From positions 48,501,429 through 48,565,428 of the forward strand of contig NC_083610.1 in the NCBI RefSeq assembly GCF_029168945.1: a DNA stretch of 64,000 bases, written 5' to 3'. Source of the stretch: Cannabis sativa (taxonomy: Eukaryota; Streptophyta; Magnoliopsida; Rosales; Cannabaceae). Positions 1 to 12,569 of the stretch are shown in pieces (position 1 is the stretch's first letter; every line of letters begins with the position of its first letter). A program made the translations under genes and the position numbers. The notes beneath the pieces are model-generated. The model was given only the letters and a program-made list of their open reading frames with translations. It was not told where the DNA came from and searched no databases.

Positions 1-662
1 TCAATAAGGAATTAATAAGTTAGGGAATTTACTTGGTAAATTCGGTTCGACTTATTGGAAGCTCGGTTATATAGACCCATGGTCCCCATACTAGTTGAGA
101 CCATACTGCTTGTAAGACTCAGTTAATTGATTTTAATTAATCAATTATAATTCTAAAAGTTAGACTATGTCTACTTTATGAATTTTCACTAAGCAAGGGT
201 AAAACAATAAATAGAGAGTTTAAAGTGTATACTTATTAATTGGGAAACTTTGATTAGTTTTTATTAATAAATAAAATAAATGACAATATATTATTTAATA
301 ATTAATTATGGATATTAAATAATTAGATTTGACATTTATGTGGTTGAATGAGAAAATTGGCAATTTTGGAGATTGGGAAACTAGGAATGATAAAATAGGA
401 AAGTTGCAAAAATGAGAGGCTTGTTTCCATATTGCTATGGCCGGCCACCTTTGCTTCCCTTTTATCATTTATTTTCAATTTTTTAATGCCAAGTAATTCA
501 ACCTTAACCCTATGTGGTATTCTATAAATAGAAGGTAAAGGCTTCAGGTTTCACACACACATTACTGCATTATTTTCTTTCACTCAAACACTCTGAAGCC
601 ACCACTCCCTCTCTCTCTTTCTTCTCTATTTTCGAAATTTCCTTGAGTGATAGAGTAGTGCC
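1..662 (+). mobile_element. Copia-A 5' LTR, 3'-ward part (cut by window start and by an insertion)
   Basis: This stretch repeats the sequence beginning at 6019 in the same orientation, so it is the matching LTR of the outer plus-strand copia-A element; its beginning lies before the window. A TATAAATA box sits at 523-530, the same place in the LTR as in the other copies. It stops abruptly after AGTAGTGCC, where a reverse-oriented LTR of the same family starts. In the sister LTR this point corresponds to about 6682. Confidence 0.8.
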
Positions 663-2541
663 TGTTGGAAGTTATTTTACCAGGATCTTAGATCTACTCA
701 CAAGTATGTTGATTTAACAACCTAAATATGAACTTCTAAAACAATAGGAAATTAAACACATAAGAGTATCAGAAATCTTACAGTGATTGCAGCGGAATAT
801 ATGTCTCCTCCCACTCAGATCTCTAACCCTTGATTCCTTTCTGTAGCAGAGTATAATCAAGATCTGAGCCCGATAGTCCTTCTTTGTTGTTTCTGAATTC
901 TACACAGCCTTCCTCACTATGATTGAGGTATTACTTGATGTGTGTGGGCACTACTCTAGCACTTATACATTTCGAAACAGTGAAGGAAGAGAGAGAGAGA
1001 GAGGGTGGCGGCTCAGAGAGAATTTTCTGAGAGAAAATTCTTTCAGAATAATACTGTGAAAAGGTTGTACAGTTGTCTGTAACTCTGAAGCCTTTGCCTT
1101 CTATTTATAGAAGACCACCAAGGGCTATGATTGACATTTGGAATTGAAAAAACCAAAGAGAAAAGGAAGCTAAGTGGCCGGCCTAGGCATTGTGGAAACA
1201 AGGCTTGCCACTTTTCCAACTTTCCTTTTCCTACACTGATAGTTTCCTGTTTTGTCAAAAACTGCCAATTCCATTGTTCAACCACATAAATGACAAATCT
1301 AATTATTTAATAATTAAAATTAATTATCAAATAATATATTATCATTTATTTTATTAATAATGAAACTAATTAAAGTTTCCTAATTAATAAATATGCCCTT
1401 CAAAATCTCTATTTACTGTTTTGCCTTTAATAAGTGATAAATTCTCAAATAGACAAGTCTATCTTGAGAATTTTTAATTGATTAATTAAAATCAATTAAA
1501 TGAGTCTTACAAGTAATATCATCTCAACTAGTGAGGGGACCATGGGTCTATAGATCCGAGCTTCCAATAAGCAGATCTAGAATTTACCACTTAAATTCAC
1601 TGACTTATTAATTCTTCGTTGAATCCACACATAGAACTTAGAATTGCACTCTCAGTATATAGAATGCTCTATATGTTCCACCATATAGACACATTATTAG
1701 TTATCCATTGTTATAATCCTAACTTGATAAATGATCCTCTATATGGATGATTTACACTGTAAAGGGACTAAATTACCGTAACACCCTACAATGTATTTTA
1801 TCCTTAAAACACTTAACCCTGTATAAATGATATTTCAACTAAGTGAAATGAGTACTCAATCATTTATCTCGTTTGGTTAAGCTCGAAGGAAATCACCCTT
1901 TGCTTACTATTCGCCAGATAGAAGCTATAGATTCCATATTTATGTTAGCGCTCCCACTCAATCGCACTACCGTGTTCCCAAAATGTATGTATTGCCTAGG
2001 CTAAAGATTAGGCTTAACTAACAAATCAAAGAACACGAATAATACTCTTGAAATTAAGCCTAACCATATCAGGATTTCGATCATGTGATCTAGGATCAAC
2101 TTATGATATTGAATTGAATAGATGTTTACGGTAAGTTTCAAAATCTAATTCAAAGTTCAATATCGGTCCATTCCAATGCATACTCCATGCATCCAACCTG
2201 AGCTTTACTTTAACCTATGTTCTGGAAAGAACATAACATTTCTCCAAATGTAAGTAAACTCTGTTGTAGATTGTCATATCAGTAAAACCCAGTGTTCTGA
2301 TAAATCTAGGAATACTTTATTCACATAGTCATGTTTATTTTCCACTGTGTTGACAACACAATAAACATGATCAAGTATGTGAAAAGGGGTTTGGATGAAT
2401 TTATAAATCAAACAGACAAGCAATTGATTAAGTGAACCAAAACATACACAAGTGAATGAAAAATTACTTCTGTTACTTTATTATATTGAATAATCTGGAT
2501 TACATTGAAACAGAGTTTTATTTAGGGCATAAAACCCAACA
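663..2541 (-). mobile_element. Copia-A LTR, inverted copy
   Basis: The copy starts TGTTGGAAG and ends CCCAACA on the plus strand, which is the reverse orientation of the LTR at 5101. It is nearly the same as the LTRs at 33057-34944 and 41243-43134. The LTR promoter TATA box reads as TATTTATA at 1102-1109. Next to it (2542 onward) lies the reverse complement of a purine-rich tract and RNase H coding sequence, so this is the 3' LTR of a minus-strand element whose other LTR is missing. Confidence 0.85.
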
Positions 2542-3020
2542 AACTCCCACTTGCACTAATATAAAACAAATCAGTACATTTCAATTAATCCTAAATTCTG
2601 ACGGTGCTTTTCGAATGAAGTTACTGCCAAGACTTTGGTGAATGGATCAGCCAAGTTATCCTGCGTATCCACTTTCTCCACCAGTACATCCCCTCTTGCC
2701 ACATATTCTCTGATAATATGATACTTTCTTTCTATATGCTTACTTCTCTTGTGGCTCCGAGGTTCCTTACTGTTGGCTATAGCTCCAGTGTTATCACAAA
2801 GCAGGACTAGAGGCCTTTCCATTCCAGGAACTACACCAAGACTGGTGAAGAACTTCCTAAGCCAGACAACCTCTTTAGCTGCTTCAGCCGCAGCTATGTA
2901 TTCTGCCTCCATGGTAGAATCCGAAATCGCAGTTTGTTTAGCACTTCTCCAAACCACTGCTCCACCCACAAGAGTAAACACCATCCCAGATGTAGATTTC
3001 CTGTCTTCAAGACATCCCTG
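2542..3020 (-). pseudogene. Copia RNase H fragment (3' end of pol, minus strand)
   Basis: The minus frame gives about 137 codons of Ty1/copia RNase H. The hallmark stretches are [20 protein letters not shown], the CDNTGA motif and the closing [12 protein letters not shown] and ADPFTK segments. RNase H degrades the RNA strand of the RNA/DNA hybrid during reverse transcription. A polypurine tract (AAGTGGGAGT on the minus strand) lies between it and the LTR at 663-2541. At about 3020 the match to the full-length copy at 33057-43134 breaks and plus-oriented sequence follows, so this is a fragment. The stretch itself is unusually open, more so than the matching part of the full-length element. Confidence 0.85.
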
Positions 3021-5100
3021 GAACTTTCACAAGTGTTTAATAACCATTTTCTATTAATGGATTTAAACTGTATGAGTTTAGTATTCTGTGACCAGAATCC
3101 ACTTGCACTATTCTAAGAACTTTTTGATGTAACTAAACTTAAGTCATCAAAAGGTACAACCACATATTTTATAAATCTATGGCATTTGTATCTTGTTCAT
3201 AGTGGTTTTGACAAGAACATTCTCTGCAAAGAGTTAATATGCCTATATCCACTGAAAGTATAATCATCTCATTCGTAGATGGATGTACATTCAGGGGTGG
3301 ATATGAGTTTTCGTTGTATTCTTAAAACGATCACTCTAGATTTTACCTTATGCGAAAGAAATTTGAAATGTTTGAAAAATTTCATGAATTTGTAGCAATG
3401 GTGGAAAACCATTAAGGTAAGTGGTTAAAGATCTTACGAACTGATAGGGGTGGAGAAATAGTTAGTAGATATGCAGTTAAAAGATCATTAATTAAATTTT
3501 TGAATTATATCCAAACTTACCTCCCCATAAATTCAATTTGCATACTGATAATTAGTTACTAGTCGTTGCCTAAATCCTTCTATGGTAATATAATTTCAGA
3601 ATGATGCAATGGTTGTATACTTAATGTAAATCATTACTAGATTCATGGATGACCTAATTGAAATCTTAAGAAAAGCTAGAACTGCTAACTCTGGTTTGCA
3701 TCTTTGTTAGCTATTCTAAGTGATTAGGGGTGGACCATCCCATAGTCATTAGATAAGAAAGTGTTTGTTTAAACAAATACTACTTTTCTAAGAAAATGAC
3801 TAAATCTGAAAATAAAGTAGCAAATAAAGGAGATAATTTTTTTCTTGATTCCATAAGTGTTCTATCATCTTATTCGTTACAAGATGATCCCACTGCCTCT
3901 GTTGTCTTAACACAACCGAAGAGGTCAATACCATTTAGTTTTCTTAGACATAGTTCACGGTACCTTGTCGTAGTGGGAGAGTTTCTAGGAACTCACTCTT
4001 CTTATGACTTGGAAGACACTAGTGATTAAAATCCATTGTGAGTTTAAACAAGTAATGGATTGTCAAGATAAGAAACTAAGAAGAAAGCCAATAGAACTAT
4101 GGTTTGATCCATTCACATGGAGTAACCAAAAGTTTTCTATTACAAGGACATCAAAGGAAATTTTTGTTTATAAGTCTATTCAATGGACTTAACAAAACTT
4201 CCTGTTCCTAGTATTATAGGTTTGAGTTTATCTAAACCTATGGCTTATGGTATACCTGGTAATTACTTACTCTAATGCAAGCAACTTACTTTAGTAATGC
4301 CGAAGCATTTTCTTTTTAATGGCAATCTATAGAAGCCTCTCGACTTCTAGGCATAGATTTTATTTATCTAAGGAAAAGTCTCAACTATTCCAAAAAAGAT
4401 AAAGCCATGAAAGAATTTCTTAAATCAACAGTGAGAGGTCTCAGATATTCTTTTGTATGCCTTAGACCAGACACCTGCTGTTGAGTGGGAGTAATCAGTA
4501 GGTATCAGATTAATCCAGGAGAGGAACATTGGAAGACAATCAAGTAAATCTTAAGATTAAGAAGAGGAACTATATGTTAGTCAATAAGGGTGTGTTTAAA
4601 ACTCTTAGACTACACCACATCAGATTTTAAGACTTGCCTTTGTGCTAGAAAGTCTGCTGATAAAATGGTAATTACTCTGGGGGTGGAGTAGTGATTTTGG
4701 AGAAGTGTAAAAACCTATCTGAAGTCTCTTGGTCTACCAGAAAGAGACTGAATGTTAAAGCTGCAGGAAAGGTACTTATTCAGTCTAAGGAAAGTTCTAT
4801 ACATTTGTCGCACCGTTCCAACTTGCCTTAACTACTAGTGTTACTTCCTGAATAACCAAGAAGTAGTTGCCAAAAGTATAGAATCCAGTATCCCAAGAGA
4901 GTAGACATATAGAGAGGAATTTCACATTATCAAGGATTTTGTGATTAAGGAAGAGTAATGGTGGAGAAGAGGTTGTGTTTAATTTAACCTGTCAGATCCT
5001 ATTATGAGGAGTTTACTACTACTACACTTGATTTGTATATCAAGGTGTTAATGATTATTTGAAATGCACATTTTGTTTTATATTAGTGCAAGTGGGAGTT
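3021..5100 (+). pseudogene. Decayed copia pol internal region (plus strand)
   Basis: Short plus-strand blocks match copia pol in order. A GAG-pre-integrase motif of the LWHL...GFDK type is at about 3176-3220. An integrase core segment of the ILRTDRGGE type is at about 3430-3460. An RNase H segment with GGGV...FWRSVK is at about 4678-4710. Everything is broken by stops and indels, and the longest open stretch is about 77 codons with no recognisable content. The region ends in a purine-rich tract (AAGTGGGAGTT, 5090-5100) against the LTR at 5101. It is the internal region of the outer element, with large deletions. Confidence 0.7.
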
Positions 5101-6958
5101 TGTTGGGTTTTGTGCCCTAAATAAAACCCATTCAATATAATCAGATTTACTTATTAATAAAGATCAGAAATAACATTTTATGTTGCATGGTTCACATGAT
5201 TTATTTCATGATTATATATATAATGTATGAATTCTTTTTAAGTCCAGAATATATGAATTTGTTAATAATTATAGTGTTGTCAGTACAGTGGAATATAATC
5301 TTAATTATATGTTCGAAAGTTTATTCCCTGATTTGTCAGAACACTTGATTTAGACTGACATGGTATAATCAGTGATAGGTATTCTTACACCTTGGAAAAG
5401 TGTTATGTCCTTTCCAGGACATTGGCAAAGTTTACCAGTATCGGATGTATGGAGTATACATCAGAAGGGACCGATATTGAACTTTGATTAGATATATTAG
5501 AATTTACCGTAATATCTATTCAATTCAATATCACCTGTTGATCCTAGATCAAATGATCTTAATCCTGATATGATTAGGTTCAATCTCAAGAGTGTTATTC
5601 GTGTTCTTTGATTTGTTAGTTAAGCCTACTTTTGGGTCAGGGTGATACGTACATTTTGGGAACACCTAAGAAGGCAATTGAAAGGGGAGCGCTAACATAA
5701 ATATGGAATCTATAGCTTCTATCTGGCGAATCGAAAGTAAAGGATGATTTGCTTCGAGCTTAACCAAACGAAAATAAATGGTGGAGATCTCATTTCACTT
5801 AGCTAAAATATCATTTATACAGGGTTAAGTGTTTTAAGGATAAAATACATTGTAGGGTGTTACGGTAATTTAATCCCTTTACAGTGTAAATCATCTATAT
5901 AGAGGATCATTGATCAAATTAGGATTATAACAATGGATAACTAATGACGTATCTATATCGTGGAACATATAGAGCGTTCTGTATGACTGAGAGTGCAATT
6001 CCAAGTTCTAAGAGTGGATTCAATAAGGAATTAATAAGTTAGGGAATTTACTTGGTAAATTCAATTCGACTTATTAGAAGCTCGGTTATATAGACCCATG
6101 GTCCCCATACTAGCTGAGACCATACTGCTTGTAAGACTCAGTTATTTGATTTTGATTAATCAATTATAATTCTAAAGTTAGACTATGTCTACTTTATGAA
6201 TTTTCACTAAGCAAGGGCGAAATTGTAAAGAAAAGAGATTCTGGGTTTATATATTAATTAAGATATTTTATATGTCTAAATTAATAAATATATTAAATGA
6301 CAATATTATTTAATAATTATTCTTAAGTTATTAAATAATTAGAATTGGCATTTAAATGGTTAAATTGGAAAATTGGTATTTTTGAGAAAATAGGAATGAG
6401 AAATAACAAAATGGGAAAGTTGCAAAGTGAGGCCCAATTTCCTTATATGGGCCGCCCACTATGCATAGGCTTTTACCATTTTATTTTTCCATTATTTTAA
6501 TTCCACACAATTCTAACCTAAACCTAGATGACATTCTATAAATAGAAAGTAATGGCTTCAGGAAACAACACACAATTGCATCTCATTCTTTTCAGAGTGA
6601 ATTCGTGAGCCACCACTTTCCTTTCTCTTTTTTTCTCTTCAATATTTCGAAATCCTTGAGTGAATGAGTAGTGCCCACACGCATCAAGTGGTACCTTAAT
6701 CATAGTATGTAAGACTATGGAAAATCAGCATCAAAGAAGGAGAGAAAGAGATCCAGATTCAGATCTTGATTATGCTCTGCTACAAAAAGGAATCAAGGGC
6801 TAGAGATCTGAATGGAAGGAGTCATTATATTCCGCTGCACCCAATGTAAGGTTTTCTTAAACTCTTATGTGTTTATTTTCATTGTTTTAGAATTCATATT
6901 AGGATGTTAATAAAACATACTTGGTAGTAAATCTAGGTCTTGGTAAAATATTTCCAAA
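5101..6958 (+). mobile_element. Copia-A 3' LTR
   Basis: It begins TGTTGGGTTTTGTGCCC directly after a polypurine tract and ends near TTCCAAATA, a mutated form of the family end TTCCAACA. A TATAAATA promoter box lies at 6537-6544, followed by the conserved GGCTTCAGG segment. It is clearly diverged from the LTRs at 33-43 kb, so the outer element is older than the full-length copy. The flank at 6959 is L1 sequence, suggesting insertion into an L1. Confidence 0.85.
6537..6544 (+). promoter_or_regulatory. TATA box of copia-A LTR
   Basis: TATAAATA occurs at the same LTR position in every copia-A copy: 523-530, 6537-6544 and 62041-62048 on plus; 1102-1109, 33506-33513 and 41692-41699 on minus. The downstream GGCTTCAG segment is conserved, as expected of an LTR core promoter. 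Confidence 0.6.
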
Positions 6959-7636
6959 TAGGACCTGCCAACCTTTTGTTTCATCTGTGGTATTCTTGGC
7001 CACACGGAGAGATTTTGCGAAAGATTGTTTGATACTCCAAAAGAGAAAATAGTAAAAAGTTTTGATTCGGACCTACGTGCGGTTCCAAGGCGACGACGTT
7101 ATGCAGACGGTTCAAGGTGGCTGAAGTTAGGGTTGGCTACGAAAAATGATTCTTCGATGTTTAGGGCTTCGTCCAGTAACAATGGCGGCAGTAGTTTGGC
7201 ACTGGTGATAGTCTGAGAAGATCGTCAACTTAGTATGATTGCTACAAATCAAGGTGCTCATTCATTATCAAAAAATCAAGCACGTACTAATGTTTATTTG
7301 AATAGGCATTTAAATGAGGCACGTAAAATAGGGGAAGAAAAATCCCTTGATTCAAGGGAGTTAAATGGGGGAGAGGTTGTGAAGGAGCCAGCTGAGAATA
7401 ATTTAAATAACGGGCTGACTTTTATTGATAATAAAAGGAGAAGAATGGGCTTAGTTGATGATAATGGGCCAACGAATGAGGAAGCAGAGGAGGAGGCATA
7501 TAGAATCCATGAAAACATTATTTATGCTCACATGGATATAGTGAATGATGGTGGAAAAGTTCTGTTGGGCCTTTCAGACAGTCCAAAAAACTTCAGTGGG
7601 GTGGGTCTTGGTTTCCAAGCCCGCCAAGCATCATGA
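6959..7636 (+). pseudogene. L1 LINE ORF1 C-terminal part (CCHC zinc knuckle)
   Basis: The first frame (about 6977-7216) carries a CCHC knuckle, CFICGILGHTERFC, typical of the nucleic-acid-binding ORF1 protein of plant L1 elements, followed by a basic RRRRYADGSRWLK stretch. A shifted frame (7235-7636, 133 codons) continues with charged sequence and the ending GLGFQARQAS, which I recognise as a usual plant L1 ORF1 tail. The two halves are separated by a stop or frameshift at about 7216. The ORF1 stop overlaps the ORF2 start in an ATGA at 7633-7636. The N-terminal half is absent because copia-A sequence occupies the upstream side. Confidence 0.8.
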
Positions 7637-8612
7637 ATGTCTTAAGTTGGAATTGTCAGGGGCTTGGGAACCAACAGAGTGTTCAATTCCTATGAGAAAT
7701 TATTTCTCAAAAGAGACCCAATTTTATTTTCCTATGTGAAACAAAATGTCAAAAGTCTAAGGTGGATAGCTTGGCTAATCTTTTAGGTTTTGAGGGAGTC
7801 TTCACTGTTGACTCAGTTGGTTTAGCGGGTGGAATTGCTCTTTTGTGGAAGAGTAAATGATGGTGTTGTGTTAGGCTATACTACAAACCATATCGATATG
7901 GTTGTTAATTCAGTACACTTTGGTAATTGGAGGCTTACAAGGGTTTATGGAGAACCAAATAGAAGTAGAAGGCATGAAACATGGACCCTGTTACTTACTT
8001 TAGCAGGAGAATCGAAATTACCATGGTGTGTTATTGGAGACATTAACAATGTGGTAAGACAAGAGGATAAAAGGGGAGGCCGACCGTACCCCTAATGGCT
8101 CATTACGGGATTCAATAGTGTTTTGCAACAATGCGATTTGACGGATACTAAAATTCAGGGGCACCCGTACACATGGGAGAAACGGAGAGGCTCGAATAAT
8201 TGGGTTGAAGTACGTTTGCATAGAGCCCTTGCATCCTCGACTTGGCATCAGATTTTTCCATCTGCTTCTCTCACTAATTTGGATTATTCAACATCTGATC
8301 ATACACCTATATGTCTTAAACCCAAGACTCTGAATAATTTCATGCCTATTCGACGTTTTCGTTTTGAGAATTCTTGGTTGAAAGAACCACTTTGTGTTGA
8401 GATTGTGAGGGATTGTTGGGACGAGGGCCATGATCGTAGTTTCAGAGACAAGATGCAGCTGTGTGCTGAGAAGTTGAGTTGACGGGGTACAGAGATTACA
8501 GGAACTCTAAATCACCGAATAAAAAATTTAAAAACTGAGTTGAAGAAGCTGAATAATAAAAGGGATGGTGTTTCAGTTCAAAGATACAAAGAAGTCAAGG
8601 ATAGTCTCTTTA
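7633..8612 (+). pseudogene. L1 LINE ORF2, endonuclease domain only
   Basis: ORF2 starts MNVLSWNCQGLGN, the N-terminal motif of L1 apurinic-type endonuclease. ETK follows at about 7740, a GDINN motif at about 8035-8050 and SDHTPI near 8295-8315, all catalytic-site signatures. This enzyme nicks target DNA to prime reverse transcription. The frame is broken by a stop near 7695 and shifts near 7830 and 8095. The match ends inside the linker to the reverse transcriptase at about 8612, where LTR-like sequence starts. No RT domain follows, so this is a dead fragment. Confidence 0.85.
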
Positions 8613-9266
8613 TGTAAAGACCGCTTAGTTTAATTCGGAAATTAGCAGTTAATCATGTTTAATTATCAAATTATTTATAGATATTTAAATAATTATTTAT
8701 ACTGTTATTGTTGAATTCTGAAATGCATTTTATGTCATTTAGTAATTTTCATAAGTTTGCATTTTCGGAGCCTGGTAACATGGAACTCGGTGTTTGGCTC
8801 AGTAAAATCACAACTTAGTATGTTAGTAGATTGGGACGGTTTATTAGACATTGGGAATGTCGGGATTGGCCGGGAATTTAGAATTTCCCAAAATACCCCC
8901 TTTAGTGTTATTTATGTTATTTTAGCATGGAGGGGCAAATTGGTCATTTTGCCCCATTGTTAATTTGTCCTTTAGTGGACTTTAAATGGTGGAATTATGT
9001 GGTTTATTAAGTATTGTTGGCTGAAATAAAACAATAGGTTTATGTGTTTTTATTTTCTTTTTCCAAGTTAGAAAAATTAGAAAGTTAGAAAATTCAAGGC
9101 TCTCTTTCCTTCTCTCTATTTCGGTTTTGAGCAGCTGGGTTTGGGGGGGAATTCTCTTGGATTTCAAGCTGGTTTTAGCATTGATTTTGACCTCAAGTTG
9201 TTGGTAAGATCCTTGTAGCTCTCCCTCTTAGTTTCTTGAAGATTTTTGATGAAATGTTGATGTTTG
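8613..9266 (+). mobile_element. LTR-like fragment, probably Ty3/gypsy, truncated
   Basis: The sequence starts TGTAAAGACCGCTTAG immediately after L1 coding sequence and has no coding potential. It contains a pyrimidine-rich CTCTCTTTCCTTCTCTC leader-like segment near 9100. It runs until the antisense gene of the next element begins at about 9267. The TG start and sharp junction suggest an LTR, but no second copy or target duplication is in the window. The gypsy assignment is a guess from general appearance. Confidence 0.35.
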
Positions 9267-11577
9267 CATGCTTACCACAGTGAGGGAGTGGCTGAGATCC
9301 TGGACTTGGAAGATGGAGTTCAAGGATGCACAAGCAGCGAACCGCCTAGGTGCACACCGGGTAAGCTGGGACGCAAACTCGCCAGTCATCTCCGCGGCAA
9401 AGGGAGCTAATGTGGGCCCGAGGAAACGACCGAACCAGTCCGACAAGGGATCCAAATTTAGACCCCACGGATTATGGTATTCCGGGTTGTTGAGAGTATT
9501 TTGCATCTCAACTCGTAAGATCCTCTTAAGGGCCTCCACCTCAGCATACCCCCGGGAGTATTCATCCATGGCGTAGTTGTGTTTAGCTATCCGGAGCTCC
9601 TGTCTCGCCTCATCTCCAGGAACCGGAGTCAGCACAATATTGGGAGGGGCAGTGTGTTCCTCCATGGGAGAGACCCCGCCATCAAGACCGTGGGCCGGAG
9701 TGTCAGCTCTCCGTTGCCGTTTGGGCTCCTCCTGGGCAACCATTTTGCCCTTGCGTTTGCGAATCAGAGCAACTTCTTGCTCTTCTTCACTTTCTTCAAC
9801 TTCCTCAGGAAGAGCCCGGTGTCCTCCTTCACCTTCTTCAACTTCCTCAGAAAAGCCCCATTGCTTTTCTTGACCTTCTCCCGGGAGCACCTCCTCATCC
9901 ATTAAGTCAATAGTGTCTGGAGGAGCACTGGAAGAAGCCTTTAGAGGGGGGGCCATCTGGGAAGAAGTAAAGGGAGGGGGAGCTTCAGGAGTGTGAACCC
10001 CGGCAAGTTCGGCCAAAACGGCGTCCATGGAAACACCTACTACAACAAAAGGAAGAAGGCAAGTGTTAGAACATCCGTGGGAAACAAAAAACACTCAAAT
10101 ATAACAAACAAGCTAGTCCTACCCTGACTCTCTAATTCGGCCCTAGCAAAGTTTCGAATCTTAATGCTGGCAGCATCGTCTCCGAGATAGCTGTCCGAAG
10201 GCCGGAACCAGCTGGATGAAATATAAGCTGAAGGGTCTAAGGGGACGGGCTCCGGAGGACCAGAACCCATCCAGGACCGACCTAGGAAATCTCCTAAGTT
10301 GGAAAAATAAAACTCCTTCATATGGTCTCCCCACCGGGTCGAGAGCATCCTAAACCTATAAAGATGCTCATCGAACCCTACAGGCCTAAGACTGGCATAT
10401 TCGCCAACAGAAGGGACATAATGAACTGCTAAATGAGACTTACCACTGGAGCCGGAAGTGCTGGCACCCGGAGCCCCAGTGTTCGGCTCTTGAGCTGAAG
10501 GCTTTGGCCTTGGAGCCCTTCTCTCCGCCGAGTCCCCGATATGAAGGGGCTTCCCAGCGATCGCCTGGCTTCTCCTCTAGACCGGGCTCCCCACGCGAAG
10601 TGGCCTCCCGGAAGCTACTTGAGCCTTAGAGTAGGCTTTCTCCTGAGCCTTCTGGTAGAGATAGTCCTGGTATTTCTTCTCGGAAGTGGCGATGATCTCG
10701 TCCCGGAAGGTCTTCTCCGCGGCAGGCACCCTCACATTGGGGGAGATAACCCGGAAAAGGTTAGAGTCCTCCACGGATTGATGCGGCAGGATGAGTTTTG
10801 CCTTCCGACAATTCTCCGTCGTAACCAGGCCCCCGACGTCGAGGTCCGCCCGGTCATAAGAGGCGAAGGCCTGGGCTCTCCGAAGAAAGACCTGAGTAGG
10901 CGCGGTCCGCTCGTAAGGGGGAATCCTAACCCACTCCGTGAGGAGCTCCGGATGTTCCACTGCCCGGAACCCGGAAGAGAAGAAAAAACAATGGCGATAC
11001 TCCTTAACATGAGTTTGCCTATTATACGGGACCACCCCATCATTGGTAGGGTGGGCCCGGAACCCATAAAAACTGTCTTTAAGTTTGTGCCCCTTCTTGG
11101 GGACAGAAACAAGTTCATAAAAATACAATATCTCCGCCGGGCTGGGAGAGCCCCATCCCCGGGCGGAGTAAAAAATAAATAAGCCTGAGAGCAGGCGGTA
11201 TGCTTGAGGAATAAGTTGGTATGGCGCAAGGCCGACAAAAAATAAAAAATTAACAAAGTAGTCTTGGAGAGGAAGCATGGCCCCGGCCATCAAGTGCGTC
11301 TGGCTCCAAGCCCCGAAGCCGCCGTAGTTGTGATTGGGCGTCTCCGCATCACGAGGTGCCGGTGGTACGTCCCGGATGTGGAAGGCTTGATTCCGGCTAC
11401 CTCCACAATATTCTCCAACTGATGGGGACAAGTCAGAGTAGAGTGAAGCTCTGCCGCCTCCCATCCGGTGGCCCGAGACTTGTACCCCTCCTGGGCAACG
11501 GGACCCAGCGAGACGTCTTCGAGGGTAGCCATACCCTTACCACTCTTCTTGGATGACTTTGAACCAGAAGCAGACAT
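9267..11577 (-). pseudogene. Extra antisense gene of Ty3/gypsy element (putative gypsy-type transposon domain)
   Basis: The start at 11577 (MSASGSKSSKKSGKG) follows a 5'-leader intron. The middle carries a block MLPLQDYFVNFLFFVGLAPY with QLIPQAYRLLSGLFIFY just after, which I assign to the Pfam 'putative gypsy type transposon' family (PF04195, Transposase_28). An acidic, basic-patched region follows (RKRKGKM...EPKRQRR, near 9700-9780), then a conserved MDEYSRGYAEVEAL segment. Breaks: a frameshift near 11390, a stop at about 10577, and a likely intron around 10027-10118 (donor GTAGG, acceptor TTGTTGTAG). The gene is cut at about 9267, so the coiled-coil C-terminus seen in the other copy is lost. 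Such extra ORFs are known in Tat-lineage elements; the biochemical function is unknown. Confidence 0.75.
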
Positions 11578-11586
11578 GTTTCGATT

Positions 11587-12047
11587 CTGTAAAAAGAATT
11601 AAGATTCCAGCAGTTAGGCCCCATACCAAACCCTAAACCAAGAAAAAGGGAATGGGGGTCCCCTAACCGCTGGAAGGAGGCCCCCTCCGGACACCTGTCA
11701 AACAGGAAACCCTAGAAGGATTCCCTGGACAAGAGTCGGGTGCAATAAATTCACAGAAGACAACATTGCGCACCAGAGAAAAAGAAAGGGTAGAAAATCG
11801 AAAGTAATCTCTCTTATGCCCTAAACGACCAGTATACGAAGAACGTATGGTCTTTTGCAAAAAACAGTAACAAATGCGTGACAAGAGTAATCTTATCACC
11901 AGAAATGGTGAACCTAGACCTGTTACGTGAAGAATCTAAAAGTTTGCATTCCCAGAAGCTTCAAATACAAAACCCAGAAAAAACAAGCAGATAAGTAAAA
12001 GCATGCCATGCACATTAACAATAAAGCAAGGGGTGCAAGAAACTTAC
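11587..12047 (-). other. 5'-leader intron of the antisense gene (left copy)
   Basis: On the minus strand the donor reads CACT|GTAAGTTTC and the acceptor TTCTTTTTACAG|AATCG, nine bases before the ATG at 11577. The same donor context occurs at 17077 in the other copy. That conservation is what makes it believable; no transcript evidence is available here. Confidence 0.55.
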
Positions 12048-12247
12048 AGTGAAGTGTTAAGACTGGGGGTCCTGCTGTAAATCGAACGAAGATAAGAAGG
12101 ACTGACAGTAGTGAACGAAGATGAACTGGGAAAAATTGCAAAGTGTTCAACAGTGTTTTTCTTGGTCTGAGAATTTTTTCTCTCTGGGAAATTTGAGCAA
12201 AGTTGGCAAGAAATGGGAGGTAACCGAAATGAAGGAAAGGTGGTGGA

Positions 12248-12254
12248 TTTTATA
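12248..12254 (-). promoter_or_regulatory. TATA box of the antisense gene (left copy)
   Basis: TATAAAA on the minus strand lies about 200 bp upstream of the leader-intron donor and is followed by a conserved CCACCACCTTTCCTTCATTT-like leader. The same arrangement is at 16876-16882 in the other element. It is separate from the LTR TATA box at 13102-13109. Confidence 0.5.
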
Positions 12255-12569
12255 GGTAAAACTGCATGAGGAACAGGCACTATCACCTACCAATCAAATG
12301 GTGGGGGAAACGCACGATTCGAATTCCCAAAGATCAACGGACCAGATTGATTTGTAATTAAGGCGGTGGAAACGTTTGAGTGTCCGTCTGACACCATTAA
12401 TGCGCCGTATCAATCAATGGGCGTGAAACGAATCGACCCCTGCAAAAAGTGAATCTCTGCATTAAAAGCCATCATTAAATGCACCCTCACGCGCTCAAAG
12501 CTCGTGCCAGGAAACCGAAGAGTCAACCGGAAGCACTTGAGCAAGCCTTGTTTTATTTTTCAAATAAAC

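Noticed and set aside
10541..11182. 213-codon plus-strand open frame
   Set aside because: It is a shadow opposite the conserved antisense gene; its frame has no family motifs and is not kept in the other copy.
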